This document shows, one piece after another, positions 63,581 to 64,000 of a stretch of 64,000 nucleotides of DNA (positions are counted from its first letter, which is position 1; every line of letters begins with the position of its first letter). The position numbers were made by a program, and so were the translations under genes. The DNA is taken from assembly GCF_004786035.1 (NCBI RefSeq), contig NZ_CP035088.1:3136001-3200000 (forward strand), in the 5' to 3' direction. The DNA comes from Pseudomonas viciae. Lineage in GTDB: Bacteria; Pseudomonadota; Gammaproteobacteria; Pseudomonadales; Pseudomonadaceae. The notes beneath the pieces were generated by a model. The model saw only the letters and a program-made list of their open reading frames with translations. It had not been told where the DNA came from and searched no databases.

Positions 63581-64000
63581 ATGATCGGTAACTTTTCACT
63601 CACGAGGGTGCTGCCGGCGACCTTGATGCTGGCGGCGCTGCTGGTACCGAACTGGGCGGCGGCAAGCCCGCGGATTTCCCTGCTCGACCAGGCGGCACTG
63701 CAGAGTGCCAAAGCAGAGCATGCGGTGCTGCTGGCGGTAACCCGTGCCGGCGAACGGCTGGTAGCAATCGGCGAGCGGGGCATCATCCTGCTCTCTGATG
63801 ACTCCGGCAAGCGTTGGCGCCAGGCCCGCGTACCGGTAAGCGTCAGCCTGACGGCGGTGCAGTTCGTTGATGCCGAGCAGGGCTGGGCGGTCGGCCATAT
63901 GGGCGTGATTCTTCACAGCTCGGACGGTGGCGAAACCTGGCTCAAGCAACTCGATGGTGTCGCCGCTGCGCAGTTGGCGCTGATCTCGGCTCAAAGAGGC
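63581..64000 (+). CDS. YCF48/BNR-like beta-propeller protein, 3' truncated by window edge
   Basis: The frame opens at ATG 63581 (GGAG upstream) and runs without stop to the edge, giving 140 residues. A signal peptide (TLMLAALLVPNWAAA) is followed by propeller blades of the photosynthesis-system-II assembly factor type: AIGERGIILLSDDSGKRWRQ and GHMGVILHSSDGGETWLKQL. Such proteins accompany DUF1302/DUF1329 and an RND (MMPL) transporter in other pseudomonads. The transporter gene would be expected just to the right of the window. Confidence 0.85.
   Translation, partial: MIGNFSLTRVLPATLMLAALLVPNWAAASPRISLLDQAALQSAKAEHAVLLAVTRAGERLVAIGERGIILLSDDSGKRWRQARVPVSVSLTAVQFVDAEQGWAVGHMGVILHSSDGGETWLKQLDGVAAAQLALISAQRG

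Overview
The window reads as a chromosomal segment of a fluorescent-group Pseudomonas, perhaps the P. fluorescens/corrugata lineage. This is an inference. It rests on high G+C codon use, dense REP palindromes of two Pseudomonas families, E. coli-type PssA beside AraC regulators, a nirBD operon, the acyl-CoA synthetase/SDR/thiolase/acyl-CoA dehydrogenase/hydratase order known from P. putida, and a coniferyl alcohol/aldehyde dehydrogenase locus. I saw no rRNA, tRNA, CRISPR array, insertion sequence or prophage gene.

Layout. 1-3.2 kb: the 3' part of a large leucine-rich-repeat, toxin-like protein. 3.3-8.1 kb: a methyltransferase with a REP-encoded tail, two divergent L,D-transpeptidases, and a quinone-reductase-like flavoprotein divergent from its TetR regulator across a tandem operator. 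8.1-11.6 kb: assimilatory nitrite reductase nirBD, preceded by a sigma-54 promoter and an ANTAR-type attenuator candidate. 11.6-14.2 kb: a CBS protein, an AraC regulator and a degenerate GGDEF protein. 14.5-21.2 kb: a phytate-scavenging locus (Pho box, TonB-dependent receptor, beta-propeller phytase, dedicated ExbB-ExbD-TonB). 21.4-26.0 kb: a four-gene, translationally coupled two-component operon. 26.8-31.2 kb: a Fur-box-preceded FecI/FecR/siderophore-receptor unit. 31.5-35.1 kb: an NTF2-like protein, TetR, pssA and AraC.

35.3-38.9 kb: a four-gene operon (UDP-sugar epimerase, ArnC-like transferase, LAB_N protein, ArnT-like transferase) that looks like a uronic-acid lipid A/LPS decoration pathway. 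It is preceded by the relic N-terminus of a UDP-sugar dehydrogenase; an intact dehydrogenase lies at 48.1-49.5 kb. 39.1-47.1 kb: two convergent operons for short branched-chain acyl-CoA (isoleucine/valine) breakdown, separated by a REP pair. 47.2-49.5 kb: an HPP membrane protein and UDP-glucose dehydrogenase. 49.6-54.0 kb: a tightly coupled operon of unknown purpose (SnoaL-like, GNAT-like, MFS exporter, membrane desaturase, ferritin-like PF10118 protein), the best candidate for an undescribed system.

54.4-64.0 kb: a phenylpropanoid catabolic locus. It holds a coniferyl aldehyde dehydrogenase, an HSL-type esterase, a TetR regulator and a V4R-sensor sigma-54 activator. Divergent from the activator is a consensus -24/-12 promoter driving coniferyl alcohol dehydrogenase and then DUF1302, DUF1329 and YCF48-like genes that probably form an envelope uptake system for hydrophobic substrates. 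Hfq/Crc CA motifs precede several of these genes.
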